Assembly: GCA_963971225.1 (NCBI GenBank)
Contig: OZ020269.1
Span: forward strand, 17,854,921 to 17,918,920
Direction of reading: 5' to 3'
DNA length: 64,000 nt
Origin: Melieria omissa
Taxonomy: Eukaryota; Arthropoda; Insecta; Diptera; Ulidiidae
The notes beneath the pieces are model-generated. The model was not told where the DNA came from, ran no database searches, and worked only from the letters and a program-made list of their open reading frames with translations. Position 1 is the first letter of the stretch. Each line of letters begins with the position of its first letter. Made by a program: the position numbers and the translations under genes. Positions 34,025 to 47,607 of this stretch are shown piece after piece.

Positions 34025-37000
34025 ATTATGTGGAATGTTTGTGACATGTTAGAGCTGATTTTTGTCGACTTTATTTGAGATTAATAACTTTTAGGAAGTC
34101 TCTCTAACACTGTTTAATGTGAGAGAATAGGGAGTAATTCAGTAATTCATTCAGAGTAACTTGCCATATTCTTAAATCTCAGAGCCTGGATTAAACCATT
34201 TCGGTCTAGTTTTAAGAAGAATTGTAAAGATGAATTGTGCTAAATCTTTTTTTGAAAAACCGGCTATGAAATACTAATTTTCAGTAGGCGTTTAAGCGCA
34301 ACAACAACATAACCAGTGGTTCTAGAATGGACTGACAGTAAAATAGTTTATTGAAGTCAGCAAACTTCTAAGTAGTTGTATCCCATCTATCAGCAAACTG
34401 ATGCACAAACATTTTTAACATTTAGAAGCATTTCATCTAAGGGAACAATAGATAGCACTTAACATTGCTTGTCTTATAAATCACCTTGACAGAATTTCCA
34501 AATTTCCAAACCAGAACAAGGGTTTCATATTATTTGAGTTCTATGCTCCCAAGTGGAGTTAGGTTAGGTTGGGCTGGTTGGCTGATTTGAACATGCATTG
34601 ACCTAGTACCAGATGGAGTTCATAAGCTTTTAAAGCTGATGAAGTAATGATGGCTTAGGATGCCTGTGTTTTTACGGATTTAAGCAGTGAAGCTAAGGAA
34701 CCTCATCCAACCCAGTAATTTGATTTCAAGCTTAGAGACCTCAAACTACCCCCGGGCAAAACGGGGCTCCCAGGTATGTAAGGGAGATATCAAGATATAG
34801 CAAGACAGTAGCAAAGACTGTGTTCCAAGGTTCTTGTGACAAAATGTTCATTAAATTTCCTGCCTTTTCCCGAATTAGATATGCCCATCTTTTTCCCCCA
34901 AAGTGAAGTGAATAAGAAAAAAATATATAAAACTCTACAACGAAATTTGTTTTATGAAACTAAAAAATGCCAATGTAAAGACAAGGCTGCATGTATTCTA
35001 AAGAATTCTTTAGTATTTATCTCATTCTATATTGTTTTTCCCTCAACATTTTAAAGAATCCACTTCAACTCTGAAGCAACTAAAATGTTGGCGATAACTC
35101 TATTCTCGGCGCCAGCCAACTTGTTCTGTATTACTTACTAAAAACATGAAAAACTTACTTGATTACAAAATACTGCTGACAATTTCAAACTACATAACTG
35201 CAAAATTTGGCATAAATTATGCGCTGTTTTAATTGTGTCTAATGACAAATGCTTTTCTCCACTCACTTTACTCGAACGATGCCAAAAGGCATCACAAGTA
35301 ATTGCGGAGAATTTATGACTTACTGCTGTGCTTATCGCACACTTTTATCCATTTTCATTCATTTTAATTATTTAATTTTTATCTTTTCCCTTTTCTGCTA
35401 AATGACTTTTTGTGGTCGTTTTTATCTAAAACATTCGCTGCCATTACGACACATAAATGAGAACCAATTCACAGTGCGGCCATTAGAGTGGCAACGCCAG
35501 TGACTATTGAAGTAAGCCGTTATTAATCCAGCAGTGTGGCCAGCCTCTATAAGTTGCTGTCTGTGTGTATATGTGTTGGTGTGCTGGTGTGTGTGTGTGT
35601 GTCTATGGCTGCTCATTAAATATAATTTCATTGCTCGCACTGTCCAGCCGTGGCGGCATACAAAATTGAAATATGTAGCCAGCAACAACAACAACAACAA
35701 CGACAGCATTGAGCTATGCTTAATTGTTATGCTTCAATGAACAATCCCACAGCAGCAACAGCATCGTCATCGCCATCGCCATTGCCATCGCCAATTGTCA
35801 ACTTAATGACTCGCTGCGCTGCAATGCGAGTTTGTACGCGACTCGGAATGCCATTGACGACAGCTGCAGGCGGCGGAGGCGAAGCGGCTGCTGCTCTGGT
35901 GTGATCTAAGTTCAAGTTCCGTGCATAGTTTAGCCGCCAGACCACGGCAGTCGCCACTTTCTGTGTATGTGTGTTAGTGCGCTCCCCAGTCGCTGCCACT
36001 TAAACTGTCACGCTGCAATCGTTTTCTTTGCGCTGTTATCTCTCTAATAAAAACCATAAAAAAATGTTGTATTATTGCTGCTTCTTTTTTGCTTATTTTA
36101 ATTTTTTTCCGCAGTTTTCACTTCAACACTTCTGCTTAAAATGTTTGAAGTGGTTTTCCCACTGTGCGCACAGCTCTCTCTCTCTGTTGTCCTTATGCGC
36201 CCTAGCAGCAGTTGTACTCACCAACTTCCATTTTATTGTTGTTATTCCTTTTTTGCTGTTTCCCCCCATTGTCCGTTATGCAATTATAATCAGCAACTTG
36301 CCCGAAGTTCATCAACTTGCCAGCAGCGACGTCAAGCGGCCACCGCAGCCGCAGCATTGGTCACTGCTACCCAATTCTTGGCGCGTTCGAGCTTAAAAAA
36401 AAAACAAAATCCTTAAAATGAGAAATTTTTTGCAATTAAAAATACAATAACAAACAACAACAATCACTATAACAAAATTAAAGATGTAGTATGTCAGCTT
36501 ATTCCTTTCCCACTCGGCTGCTGTTGCGGCCAGTTGCGTTGCCACTACTTTTGCAATTTCTTTAGTTGCAAGAGTGTTGTTGTTGTTGTTGGTGCTGCTA
36601 GTTTATACTTATTTCATTATTATTTATTGTGCAATACGCATTCTTAATGAAAACGCACTCACTCAACCAGCCAGCAGAGCACAGCAACAACTGCAATTTC
36701 AATGAGTCGTCTCTCATTGTACTTTAGGCCGTGTTTGCACTATGCCAAAGTTATTGACTTCAGGCAAACATGATGAAAATTTTTTAATGACAATTCTTCA
36801 GTTTTCAAATTTCAACTTTAGTTAGGAGTAATAATGAAATTTCTTAGATCTTCTTCTTAATTCTTATCAACAAAATTATCGAACCAGAATAGTTTAGATG
36901 CCAAATTAACACGAAATTTAATTCCTGATATTTTGAGTCACATCTGAACTACTCTTTGCGTTACTATTACGTCCAATTGACTCAAAATAATTCAATAGTT

Positions 37001-37286
37001 TTTAACAATTTTTTTAATGGATTTCCAAATCCAAATTACAAAAAAATATAACTTTTTGCTAGAAATATTTTTTAAATTAACCTCATCGAATATTAAGATT
37101 TCTAATTAATTGAAATTGTTGGCATAAGCGGTGCATGTAAAATATAATGCTGTTCTTTCAGCTATCGGCTCCCATTGTTTTTTGGGATATTGGTTGCCCT
37201 TCCATCTGCTATTCCACGTGCTCGTTTTGTAGGACATTTTAGCTTAACTCTGACGCTCAGTAACCTGAGCCATATTTGAGCTTTAA
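34025..37286. other. Anonymous DNA
   Basis: No gene recognised. A short TTAGGTTAGGTTGGGCTGGTTGG stretch near 34558 resembles the reverse of a SINE tail. 35440-36740 is a balanced, CAA/CAG-rich island with GT runs at 35585. The frame at 35716-35904 is Ser/Pro/Ala-rich and not convincing. 36750-37280 is AT-rich. Confidence 0.45.
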
Positions 37287-38901
37287 CCCCTCTGTTACCC
37301 TAAGAAAAACTCGCACATTTGACCCTTGGGTCATAAAATGACCCCGAGTTTTTTCTTTGTATTTTGTTCAAAAAAGTTAAGACAAAGTGATTTTAACAAT
37401 TAGTTATTACTTTTATTATTGAAAAGCGACTATTTGGCCTTACTGGAGTCAAATATGTTCAACATGGAGGTCATGTCCAGGTTCTTGATATTCTCGTGCA
37501 CTTTAATTCTTGCGATTTCTTCAGAAGTTAAAACTATATCGTAACTAATTGTTGGACAATTATATTATTTACAACAGATAATAATCATGAATCGCAAAAA
37601 AAAATATCATAGTTTCGCGAGAAAGCCTGTTCCCGTAGCCGACAAAAAATTATTCAGTTTAGAGGTTTCATTTATAAAAGTCTACCAAAATATTAAATTT
37701 ATACTAAGTAGATATTGACACCAATGAACCAATACAAATTATATATATAATAATATATATTAATTAACATTATTCGATTTCCCGAAGAAAAAAATTAATA
37801 TATTCGGCTGACCCAGATTGCGCCCCATCGTTTCCTTTCACTGAGTATCTTCTTCTTTAGTGAACGTACTGCTTAGGATAACTCACACGATTATATTGTT
37901 CCTTTCTAGAAGCTCAGGAAATAACTTTTAAAATTCTTGATAGAATATACGGCGTTACGTTATCATTCTAGAGATGAATTGCACACCACATATGCAATGG
38001 TGACGCAAGGGATAATAGAGTTGCGAATTGCAGCAAGGCGTAATTTTTTGTGTCGCTAACACGAATATTTTCCAGAAACGTGATCTAGCTTGATCACATT
38101 CCTTTTGGAAATTTTTAAAAATTTATTACTTGCTAAAAATCGTAGATGCTACTTATATATACTATTTACATATATTGAATGATTCAATCAAGATTTCATA
38201 CCAGAAACAAAGTTTTCGTCCCGTTGGGTTTCGATCCTTTGAAACTTAAAAGCTCTTATACTGCTCATTTTGATGTGTGGGCGAACCACTCCCTTATTAA
38301 ATGCCCTTTTCTCCTTCCTCCCTTTTCCCCGGTCAAAAAACATGACCCAATAGTAAGTTCGATCTTAGTGTAATTGATGTGCGACTTATAGTTCCGAAGT
38401 TATATAAAAAAATTTGGATTGTTAAAAGAGTGCCACGCCCATTATTAAACGCCCATGAAATATTTTCAGTGGAACACTAAGTCTACATGGGAACATTGCA
38501 CTAAATTGCAATGTTGTACGACTCATAATTTCGATTTTACTCCATACTAGAAAGGGTTGTATAGCTAGCGCCACGCCCTCTTACCAACACAAAACATAAC
38601 AAAAATACCAGAAACGTTTATACACGAGTCTTTGAAACCAATTCTAATAAAATTCACATCGCATCGACCAATTTCTTGCATTCAGTACTATGGGTCATAA
38701 AATGACCCTAAGGTCAAATTTGTATAGTTGCTCATTTGCAAGTAAACTAGTGTTGCAAATAAGATGAAATTTAGCGTATATTCAAATGGCATAAAATTAG
38801 TCACTGAGTCCAAAGAAAAACAATTATTTACCAGAAATAAGAAAGTTATGGCTCTTTAAAGTCAAATTTTACTCGAAAATGACCCTAAGGTAACAGAAGT
38901 G
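37287..38901. mobile_element. piggyBac-like non-autonomous element
   Basis: TTAA flanks both ends (37283-37286 and 38902-38905). The left end CCCCTCTGTTACCCTAAG matches the reverse complement of the right end, CACTTCTGTTACCTTAGG, at 14 of 18 bases. Both subterminal regions hold the palindrome GGGTCATAAAATGACCC (about 37329 and 38693). TTAA duplication and C-rich termini are typical of piggyBac. No transposase frame is present in the 1615 bp. Inside, a GCCACGCCC-containing block of about 130 bp is repeated (near 38435 and 38570). Confidence 0.55.
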
Positions 38902-38905
38902 TTAA

Positions 38906-40140
38906 TGTATTCAGAGACCTATACTAGAATTGTATGGCGAATATTTTCGTGGTACATTTTATGCTTAAAAAGTCCTGTTTTACAGGAAATTTTTGGCATT
39001 TTAGAAAAAAAAGGGTCAGATTGACCCATATAAATAGGAAGTACAGTGTTAAAATGCTCCACAAAAATGTTCTTCATAGTATTTTTCATCAAATTGTTGA
39101 ACACTTCACATACCTCAAATGTGAGGTTATATGGTTTTCGTATGCCGAATCACCATAAGAAGGAGCAAAAAGGGGAAAACTTTGACCCCCCTAAAAAAAA
39201 TTCAGACTTAAACTTTTAAAACGCCGATACACGTATATATTTGTTTTACCCCCTCTACCAGAATCCGTTGTCAGAACTTTGTTGTTTTTTTTTTTGTGTT
39301 GTGCAGTGTAAATGAAGTAGAAATGTTTTCATTGCTATGACATTTTCATTTCATTTTAATCTAAATACAAAAACAACCTTTTGATAAAAATAATTTTTTA
39401 ATTGAACCTCATCGAATATTCAAATCTTCAATTGAAGCTGAATGGTTTTTATTTCAATCTAAGTTAATCTTTCAAAAATGTCTTAGATTTGTACTAAAAA
39501 CAACCTTTTTCTAACACGAATTAAAAAAAATTATCGAATATTCAAATATTTTTTGAATTGAAATCTAATTGCTTTTCAAAAAACAATTTTTTTGCTATGC
39601 CAAATTTCAATGTTAAAAAAAAACTTATAAAACTTAAAAAATGTTGAGAAAATAGAGGTTAATTTTTCCGAAAACTCTAACATTTGCACAAAAAAAACTT
39701 TTTGCCAACATAAATTAAAAAAAATCATCTAATATTTTGTATCGAAGGCGAATTGCTTTCGAAAACACAATTTTTGTCTGTGCCAAATTTCAATGTAAAA
39801 AAAGGCACAACTAACTTGTTTTTCAGAAATAAAAAAGAAAATAAAAAATTTTTCAATTTTTTTAAATTTTTGTTTTAATTTTTAAATTAAAAAAAAATAA
39901 TTGTTTTTTCTAAAAATCTTAGATTTGCACTAAAATTCTAAAGATTCGATTTTATGGTTAGTTGTTTTTTATTAATAAAATCTAGAACACATTGCTATGA
40001 AAATTTCGTTAGAGGGAACATGAACTTTCTATTACAACTCTCTCTTCCAGAACAAATCCCTCAATATTTCAATTAATTATTTATTTGTCATATTTTCAAA
40101 TAGAATTTAAATTTCCATATTTACAAGTCAACTTCTCATA
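38906..40140. other. AT-rich anonymous DNA
   Basis: No gene recognised. The motif CATCGAATATTCAAAT and related phrases recur (39410, 39535), and CAATTTTTTTGCTATGCCAAATTTCAATGT-like text recurs (about 39585 and 39767), showing another degenerate repeat of roughly 130-180 bp. Confidence 0.45.
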
Positions 40141-41695
40141 GTTAACAAAGTGAAAACGTCGCATTATTGTCGCCTAACTCTGCATTGCCACAGAGACTTT
40201 GGCACTTGAAGACTACAAGCAACGCTGCGTTGCTGGCTGACCATCTGTTGCGCTGCTGTCACTGCTTACAATTCCTATTGTTAGTTTGTGCCACTACTCG
40301 TATCGTATCATATCGTATCGTTGTTGTTGTTGTTGTTGCTGTTGTAATGGTAAAGTGCTTAGGGCATGTTGTACTTAATTTAAGTTGTCTGCCGCTGGCT
40401 GCGTTCCATTCCATTCGATTCGATTCTGTTCTGTTCTGGTATCTTCTGTGCCGGACAACAGCACTTCATGCAATTCAAGTGAGCTTTTCCGCTGTGCTTC
40501 TTCTTATTTCATGGCCGCTTAAAGTTTTATTGAATTTTTTTTTAATCTTTTTTTGTGGTCGATTGTTTTTCTATTTTTCATTTAGCGCAGTTTTGTCCTG
40601 GCTGTCACACAGTTTACTTGCAGCTGCGAACGATTTCGTCGCGTCTTGTTGGGTAGTTACGATTCGAAGGGGGAGGGGCATTTTTTATGGGGTTTCTCGC
40701 TAATTTTCTTTGCTCTTACTGGCATTGCTTTTGCTGAGTTTGCTAGTTTGTGGTTTCTTCAGTTTTATTTGCTGGTTTTGCGCACCGAACAAGTTTCTGT
40801 TCTTTTTCTTTTTTAATTTTTTTTTGCGTTCTTCAAATATACAGAAATTGTCAATTAATTTTCCTACATTGTAAGCATTGCTGTCATTGCTGGAGTGCAG
40901 CATTTATTGCTTTCTTTGGCTTTCTTTGTTGCTCCTATGTGTGGTTTATGTGTGGTTTATGCGGTTGTTTGCCGCTTCCGCGTATTGTTGCTTGCTCTCT
41001 CTTACTTACACACAACCATACGCATGTAGTTTCTTGAGAATTGTTCCTTGGTTTGTGTGAGATGAATATATATAGTTTTAAAGAATCTTTTGTGTTGTGA
41101 TTTTCTAAAACTATTTTGCAATTTCGTCTTTACGATTTTAAAATGCCGATTATAAGATTAGCTGGTTATTATTACCAGAAAATGGGAAATCTCTGAATTG
41201 TAAAATAGTTTCATACTTTAACTGTTGGTTCTTCTAAAAGTGAAAGAATTTGCATTATGACACAAATTATTGCAGGGAGTTGGTCCTGAGTCTTGTAAAT
41301 GAATGTTATCTCAGACGAAATGACTACAAGATTGATTGTAGTCTCAAATAGAAAGTTCTAATAAAACCATTTAAAATTGTTGGCTATTATTTTCTGTGAG
41401 TGGTAACTCTAACATCCGACAGCTGTCGTCTACGATTGTTCCGATTGTTCATCCGATTGTTCCGAAAATGAAAGAACCCGTTGTCATTGAAAATAATTGA
41501 TTTATTGAAGCAATGATTTATTGAAGCAATGAAGATTGTCAACTGGCCGCCAAGATTGTGCGATTTCTTCGTTTAATTTTTTTTAATCTCTGATCTATTC
41601 AAATAAACAAGCAGTTTCTTAGCTTAAAGCAGAGATCCAAAGCTGATTTCCATTATTTATGCGCATTAAAACGAAACTCAGTCATGCAATTACAA
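40141..41695. other. Anonymous DNA
   Basis: 40141-41060 is balanced and triplet-rich. The 178-codon frame there is Leu/Val/Phe/Ser low-complexity and is not supported. A local 18-bp duplication TTTATTGAAGCAATGA occurs at about 41500-41535, and GATTGTTCCG-type repeats at 41435-41465. The right end includes the left 13-bp LINE target duplication. Confidence 0.45.
41683..41695. repeat. LINE target-site duplication, left copy
   Basis: CATGCAATTACAA, identical to 42759-42771, directly flanks the LINE fragment. Confidence 0.85.
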
Positions 41696-42758
41696 GATTG
41701 AGTAGCGGGAGTCGAGCACCACCTGCCCGAGACACTGCGCCCAGTGTTGAACTATTGTGTCACGTCCCTTTATCTTACTGGAGGAGTTCGTCTTCTTCGA
41801 CGTTATCCAGGAACTCCTTTATTTTCCTTAGATCAAATTCAGACAGATCTTTTGTCTGTACCAGTTCCCTTCCAAGTACCCGCTTTCTTGCGTTATGATG
41901 TGGTCAGAAGTCTCCTCGTCTTCCATATAAAATCTGCATAGTTCGTTGTCCGTGATTCCCAGTCGCGCTCTATGCATATTTAGCAGACAGAAGCTCTGCT
42001 CGGCTTAGCTCCAAGAAGTAATTAGATTTCTTTGCAGAGTAAACTGGAAAGAAAAGCTTGGAACACCGTTGTCCCACTGTGTTCGACCATTTGTGGTTAG
42101 CTCGATTTAGAAATTCCTGTTTTACACAATGTCTGTAATGAGTCTTGCTAACACTTTTGATTGGTTCAGGTCCGTAGGGTCGTCGTGCCGTCCCCTCCTT
42201 TGCCAATCTGTCCGCCTTCTCATTACCATCGTGTACACAGTGCGCCGGTACGCAGTGTATTACCACTTGGTTGTCCTTGGAAAGGTCTTGGAATACATCT
42301 ACGGTCACTCAGATCAGTTTAGAGTCAAATATCGTCGAATTCAGAGCTTTGAATGCAGCCTGACTGTCAGACATTATGAATATCCTCTTCCTTATAAAGT
42401 TAAGTGTTAGTATTGTCCTGGCACATTCATTAATGTCATAGACCTCAGCCTGGAAGACTGTGGCCTTTTCCACAAGACTGGCTGAGAGTTGGGCGCTAGA
42501 GCTATAAATTCCCGCTCCTGTTCCTTCTTCCGTCTTGGACCCACCAGTGTACCATACAATATCATCACACGTCGGTCTGATTCTATTATCAACCCAGTCC
42601 TTCCTGTGCGGTATGTACGTTTTGTACCTTCTTCTGAAGAAGTGCTTCTGAGTCATCAGATCAAGGGGCAGCCAAAAGCCTCCATCTTGTCTCTTGTCCC
42701 TCAGCAGAGATAAGTGACCGATTGCCTGTGTATCCTTCGGTATAAATTCACTATGCAC
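41696..42758 (-). mobile_element. 5'-truncated LINE (I/LOA-like), 3' end of pol
   Basis: A 1063-bp non-LTR retrotransposon fragment on the minus strand, bounded by a 13-bp direct duplication. It contains the RNase H domain and C-terminal part of the second reading frame plus a short 3' end. No poly(A) run lies at the 3' edge (next to 41695). 5' truncation with long, variable target duplications is characteristic of target-primed reverse transcription. The presence of RNase H points to the I/LOA-type group, not Jockey, which lacks it. Confidence 0.88.
41970..42758 (-). pseudogene. LINE pol fragment, RNase H domain
   Basis: RNase H blocks in order: WYTGGSKTEEGTGAGIY, where the first catalytic Asp of the usual YTDGS is replaced by Gly; AEVYDINECA with the catalytic Glu; IMSDSQAAFKAL with the second Asp; and VIHCVPAHCVHDGNEKADRLA with the final Asp. 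A TGA stop at 42309-42311 interrupts the frame. Near 41985 the frame shifts, after which RARLGITDNELCRFY and EDEETSDHI of the typical C-terminal cysteine motif continue in another frame. The fragment is inactive. The last intact relative would cleave RNA in RNA-DNA hybrids during insertion. Confidence 0.88.
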
Positions 42759-42771
42759 CATGCAATTACAA
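42759..42771. repeat. LINE target-site duplication, right copy
   Basis: CATGCAATTACAA at the 5'-truncated edge, same as 41683-41695. Confidence 0.85.
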
Positions 42772-44379
42772 AACTGTCGGAGAAGTATTTTAGTACAAAA
42801 TCGTATCTTTTTGTCCTAAGTTCAAGGCCACATCTTTGTCAAAATGTCATAGAAAATTTAATGAGCCCAGAGCGCTGGGAGACATTTGTCAGAAATTTTA
42901 TTCCACACATTTCTACTTTACAATGTAATAAAAATATCACAACTCACCCAATAAATATGAACTTTATTTTTAAATTGAATTGGGGAAACTCCCTCGAGGT
43001 TTCTTTAGAATTTTTCATAGCATGAAATAACCAATTCATAACCAAATTAAAGGCAACATTTGAACATGTCATAAACACTTTCGTTACATTAGCTTGAAAA
43101 ATTCTATGGACCAGAAATATTCCCAGAAAATGTATTTAAGGCAAAAATGCTGCAGAAAAATATAAACAAAACACATTCACAACGTTCACATCAATCACGC
43201 ATAAAACAAATACAAAACAAATTTTGTCAGCGTTGCCAATGCAAACCGCACAAGTGCAGCAGCAACAACGGCCATGGAATGCGGCAACTGTTGCAAGTGG
43301 AATCAATCTGCGCGATATTAAATTTCGAACAAAAACAACACAAACAAAAGCTGAAAAGCAATAAAAATCATGGCAGCTATGCAATGTGATGGTGCAACAT
43401 TGCGCGTCTGGCTGATGCGATTGCGGTACGGCGACAGCAGCAGCAACAAATCGCCAAACAGTTAGCAACGGCAACGCGGCAACGTCATATGTGGCATCCC
43501 AAAGCGATGTGCCGCGGCGCGTTGCAACATTAACACAGCGGGAGGCGCGCAAGCGGAACAATGCGACACGCAGACAGACAGATAGGCAGTTAAACAGACA
43601 GACAGACAGTTATGCAGACAGATAGACAGGCGGACGGACATATAGGCAGGCAAATAGATACTAGATGCGACTATAGGCAAACAGTCCGACGTGGAGCTGA
43701 ACGAACAGACAGTGCAACATGCTGCTTGCTCCAGTTACAGTTGCATGTTACATACATATGTACATATTATACATACATACATAAATATGTGCAAATCAGC
43801 GCAAGCAAAAGTGTTGGTGTGTGTGTGTTATTGCAGCTGACTACACGGCGCACAGAGATGCGTGTTGCAGCAGCAAAAAAAAATTAAAAAAAAAATTAAA
43901 AATAGAAAAAATGCAAAAACAAATAAAAATTCATTTGCAAATGCCATAAGTTGCGAGCAGCGCGTCATGGGCACACATTATGTGGCACTGGCGTATTTGC
44001 ATGCAACACGGTGCCGCAGCAGCAACAAGGCCATAACAGCAGCCAGCGGACAGCGCTGCCGAACGCGACAGGATGTTGCACAAAGTGTGGGCGGTTTTGG
44101 AGGCTGCCACACATACAAACACATACACATACGCACGCTTGCACGCAGTTAATGCAAATAGATTTTATGAGTTTTTCACGCCTTCCGCCATCGCCGCCGT
44201 TATGCGTTAGGCAGTTGTTGCAGCAGTCGCCATGTGCCGCAGGCCTCCTTTTCCTCTTCTTCTTCTAATCTCTATACATTCTTTGTAGACTATAGTTTTT
44301 GTATTATGCTGTTTGTTGTTGTAATTAAGCTGCACGTGGTAAAAGTTGCTCATGAACTGCATTAGACGTTGCTTTAAAC
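42772..44379. other. Anonymous DNA with a CAGA microsatellite
   Basis: No gene recognised. 43140-44270 is a balanced, CAA/CAG-rich island. A CAGACAGA-type microsatellite spans about 43568-43680 and a CATA-type run lies at 43750-43790. Frames on both strands are repeat-driven. Confidence 0.45.
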
Positions 44380-45780
44380 ATGTTTTTCAAATAATTTTAT
44401 ATGATTTTTTTTTTGAAATATTTTTTAATTGTTAAATTTTTGTTTTTGTTGTTGTAAATTTGTGTATTTTCGTTTACTTTATATCTGGAGTTTCCGAAAC
44501 ATGTTGATAGGGTAACCAACTTCTTTGATGATCAGAATAATTTAATTTGATTCGATTGAATTTCTATATATTTTTTAAAATACATATTTTTAATATTTTT
44601 GATTGTTATACACTTTTCTTTTTGTTGTTGTAAGTATTTGTATTATCGATTTCTTTATTTCTGAAATTTCCGAAATATTTTGATAGGGTAACCATCTTCA
44701 TTGATAATCAGAATTTTTTTAATTTGATTTAATTGGATTTTTTAATATTTTTTCAAATATTTTCTTATTACTTTTCGTTGTTATTATAAATTTTTTGTTT
44801 ACTTTATTTTTTGATTTTTTAGATATGTTGACAGGGTAACCAAGTTCATTGATTATCAGAATAACTTTATTTGATTGGATTGAATTTTTCAATATTTTTT
44901 TTAATATTTTTTCAAAAGTTTTTATTGTTATTATACATTTTTGTTTTTGAATCTCGTTGATGAACAGAATAATTTTATTTGATTCAATGGAATTTTTTAA
45001 TAATTTGAAAAGTATTTTAAATATTTTTAATTGTTATAATACATTTTTGTTTTTGTTGTTTTAAATATTTGTATATCGTTTACTTTATTCCTGGAATTTC
45101 CGAAATTGATATGGCAACCAACTTCATTGATGAGCAGAATAATTTTATTTGATTCGATGGAATTTTTCAATAATTTTTTCAATATTTTTTTTTATTTTTT
45201 TATTTTTGTTATACATTTTAGTTTTTGTTGTTGCAAATACTATTTGTATTATCGTTTACTTTATTTCGAAATTTTTTGAGATATGTAATCAACTTCTCTG
45301 ATGATCAAACCATCTCTATTCTTCAGATTGTCGTCGTTGCCTCTGCTTCTAAATAATTTTAACTTTTTTATATATTTAAAATTAATTTTATTTTTTATTA
45401 TTTTATTTTTAATTTTAATTTTTTTATATTTTTTAAATTAAGTATAATTTTTTATTAAAATTTTTATTCAATCCACTAAATATCAGAATAATTTTTTGTG
45501 ATTCGATAAAATTATTTTTATATTTTTTTAAATATATTATTTTGTTATTATTATTATACATTTTGGTTTTTGTTGTTGTAAATATTTGTATTATCGTTTT
45601 ATTTATTTCTGGATTTTTTATTTTTATTTTTATATTTATTTTTTTTATTTTTTTTAAAGACCATAACTCTTCTTCTTCTTCAACTTGTCGTCGTTGCCTC
45701 TGCTTTTAAATAATTTTAATTTATTTATATTTTTAAAATGAAATATATTTTTTATATTATATTAAATTCTCATTCAATCC
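44380..45780 (+). repeat. AT-rich tandem repeat, 150-175-bp unit
   Basis: A unit with ATACATTTTTGTTTTTGTTG, TATTATCGTTTACTTTATTTC, GGAATTTCCGAAAT, GGTAACCAACTTCATTGATG, ATCAGAATAATTTTATTTGA and TTCGATGGAATTTTT recurs about seven times (GGTAACCA-type anchors near 44512, 44687, 44837, 45113 and 45290, others partial). Copies are diverged, and T-runs between them vary in length. CTTCAACTTGTCGTCGTTGC is repeated near 45325 and 45683. Confidence 0.82.
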
Positions 45781-47607
45781 ATTAAACCTTCTATTCGTTT
45801 GTAATTCTGTATTGAAAAAATTCATTTACGCACAGTACTCGTAGCTTTAAAAATCTAATAATTCTCCAATTCAAACAACTGCAGAATTCGCAGCCGCATT
45901 TTGATGAGCAATTTGTGCACTCAAAAGGCGCTGAGCGGGGCATAAAGTGCGGAAAACATTCCGCAGCTGTGTCACATCAATTCACATAACCTCAAGCAAA
46001 TTATTCAGCATGCACACACACGCACACATACACACACACTCACAAATTTTGCTCATAATGTGTGCCGCATTTTCAGAGCAGTAATTTCTGCTATAACAAA
46101 AACAACAACAACAACAACAACAATAGCCCATAACAGCATAAGCCGCCGAGTCGTTTGGCATTTTGGAATTTGCGATTTCCGCAAAAGCGAAAAATTCAAA
46201 TGACAAACAAAAGAGTGAAAATAAATGAGCATCACAAAAAATGTGGGGAACGCAAATTAAATTATGCTGCCGCGCTGTTATTGTTTGTTGCTCTTAATAT
46301 TGCTGCATATTTGTGTTGTTGTTGTTGTTTTTATTTGGTTGCAACAAAGGCCGCGAATTGAGCGTCGAGTTTGTGTGCCGCAGAACCAAATCACAGCAGC
46401 AAATGTGACGGAATTGATGAATTACTGCAGAACGCACATACAATAACAACAACAACAAAGACAACAGAATACAGAAATAAATCAACAAAAACAAAGACAA
46501 CAACACTGCAGTCAAGCAACTAGAAACTGTTGTTTTTTGTTGTGAACAAAGAGTTGAACTACTTTTGCTGCTCGCGATTGTGTTGTTGCCGTATTTAACT
46601 TGTTGTTGTTTTTGTTGTTGTTATTGCAATTGCATAATATGCCATAATGATCGCAAAATCAGCGCCGTCGGAGTAAAACCTAAATTCCAGCAACCAGCGC
46701 ACTCGATGCGTTCCACCTACGGAGCCTTCGGTCTGTTGCGACTGTGACGCATTGTTGTTGTTATTCTTGTTGTTTACGTTGTTGATGTCTTTGCAGTTAT
46801 TTGTGCTGCTGACCAGCAGTAGCCGCCGGCGCCGCAGCAACATACCATAAACGATTTTTTTTACTGGCTGTCCTTCTGGCTGCTGTCATTGTTGTTGTTG
46901 TTTTTGGTGTTGTTTGAAATGTTTGCTGCCAGTAGCCGAGAGCGCCGCACGATACCAGCAACATAAATAAATTGCTGGACATTTTATTGGCTTTGATCGG
47001 TCAATCAGTGTGCGAGCACATGGCACCATAAAACTGACATAAACAGGAGCAACAACAACTACAACAACAACATTAAACCGAAAGTGTGTAATGGTAGCAA
47101 AAGTAGTAATAACAACAATGCGTAAACAACTGAGCGGTGAGTGAGTTGTAGTTGTAGTTATAAAAAAAGAACAACAACAACAAATAGTGCCATATTTTAG
47201 TCGATTGTGTAAACAAACAACTTTTTAACTCATTGGCGGTATTTATATGTGTGACAAATGGGCGCGACTGAAGAACGAAATGATGACAAGGTTGAGAAGA
47301 GTTTTGATGATGTGGCATAGTTATTAAAAAAAATCAGCAATAAAAGTAGATGATTATAATTTATAGATCATAGTTCAATTGAGCGAAGAGTACATAACGC
47401 GAAGCCTAAGACTGAGGCCTGGTTTTTTGTAACCCACCCAACCATAATCGGCTTTATGCCGATTATGAACAGCGCTTTAATTGGTTTTTCAGAGAGGGGA
47501 GCTGGATATTTTTGGCTGAAAAGAGCAACAAATTTGTTTTTTTTCTAGATTTTTTAAGTTACAGCAGAAGCTCAAAGCTGGGATCGAACATTGCTTCAGC
47601 TTCGATT
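45781..47607. other. Anonymous GC-balanced triplet-rich DNA
   Basis: No gene recognised. CAA/GTT runs are abundant (46100, 46320, 46450, 46610, 46760, 46900). CA runs lie near 46010-46040. A 10-bp hairpin CATAATCGGC / GCCGATTATG with a TTTAT loop is at 47443-47467. Confidence 0.45.

Noticed and set aside
40167..40703. 178-codon plus-strand frame
   Set aside because: Hydrophobic low-complexity frame driven by GTT and T-rich text. It lacks a proper ATG at its start and has no domain.
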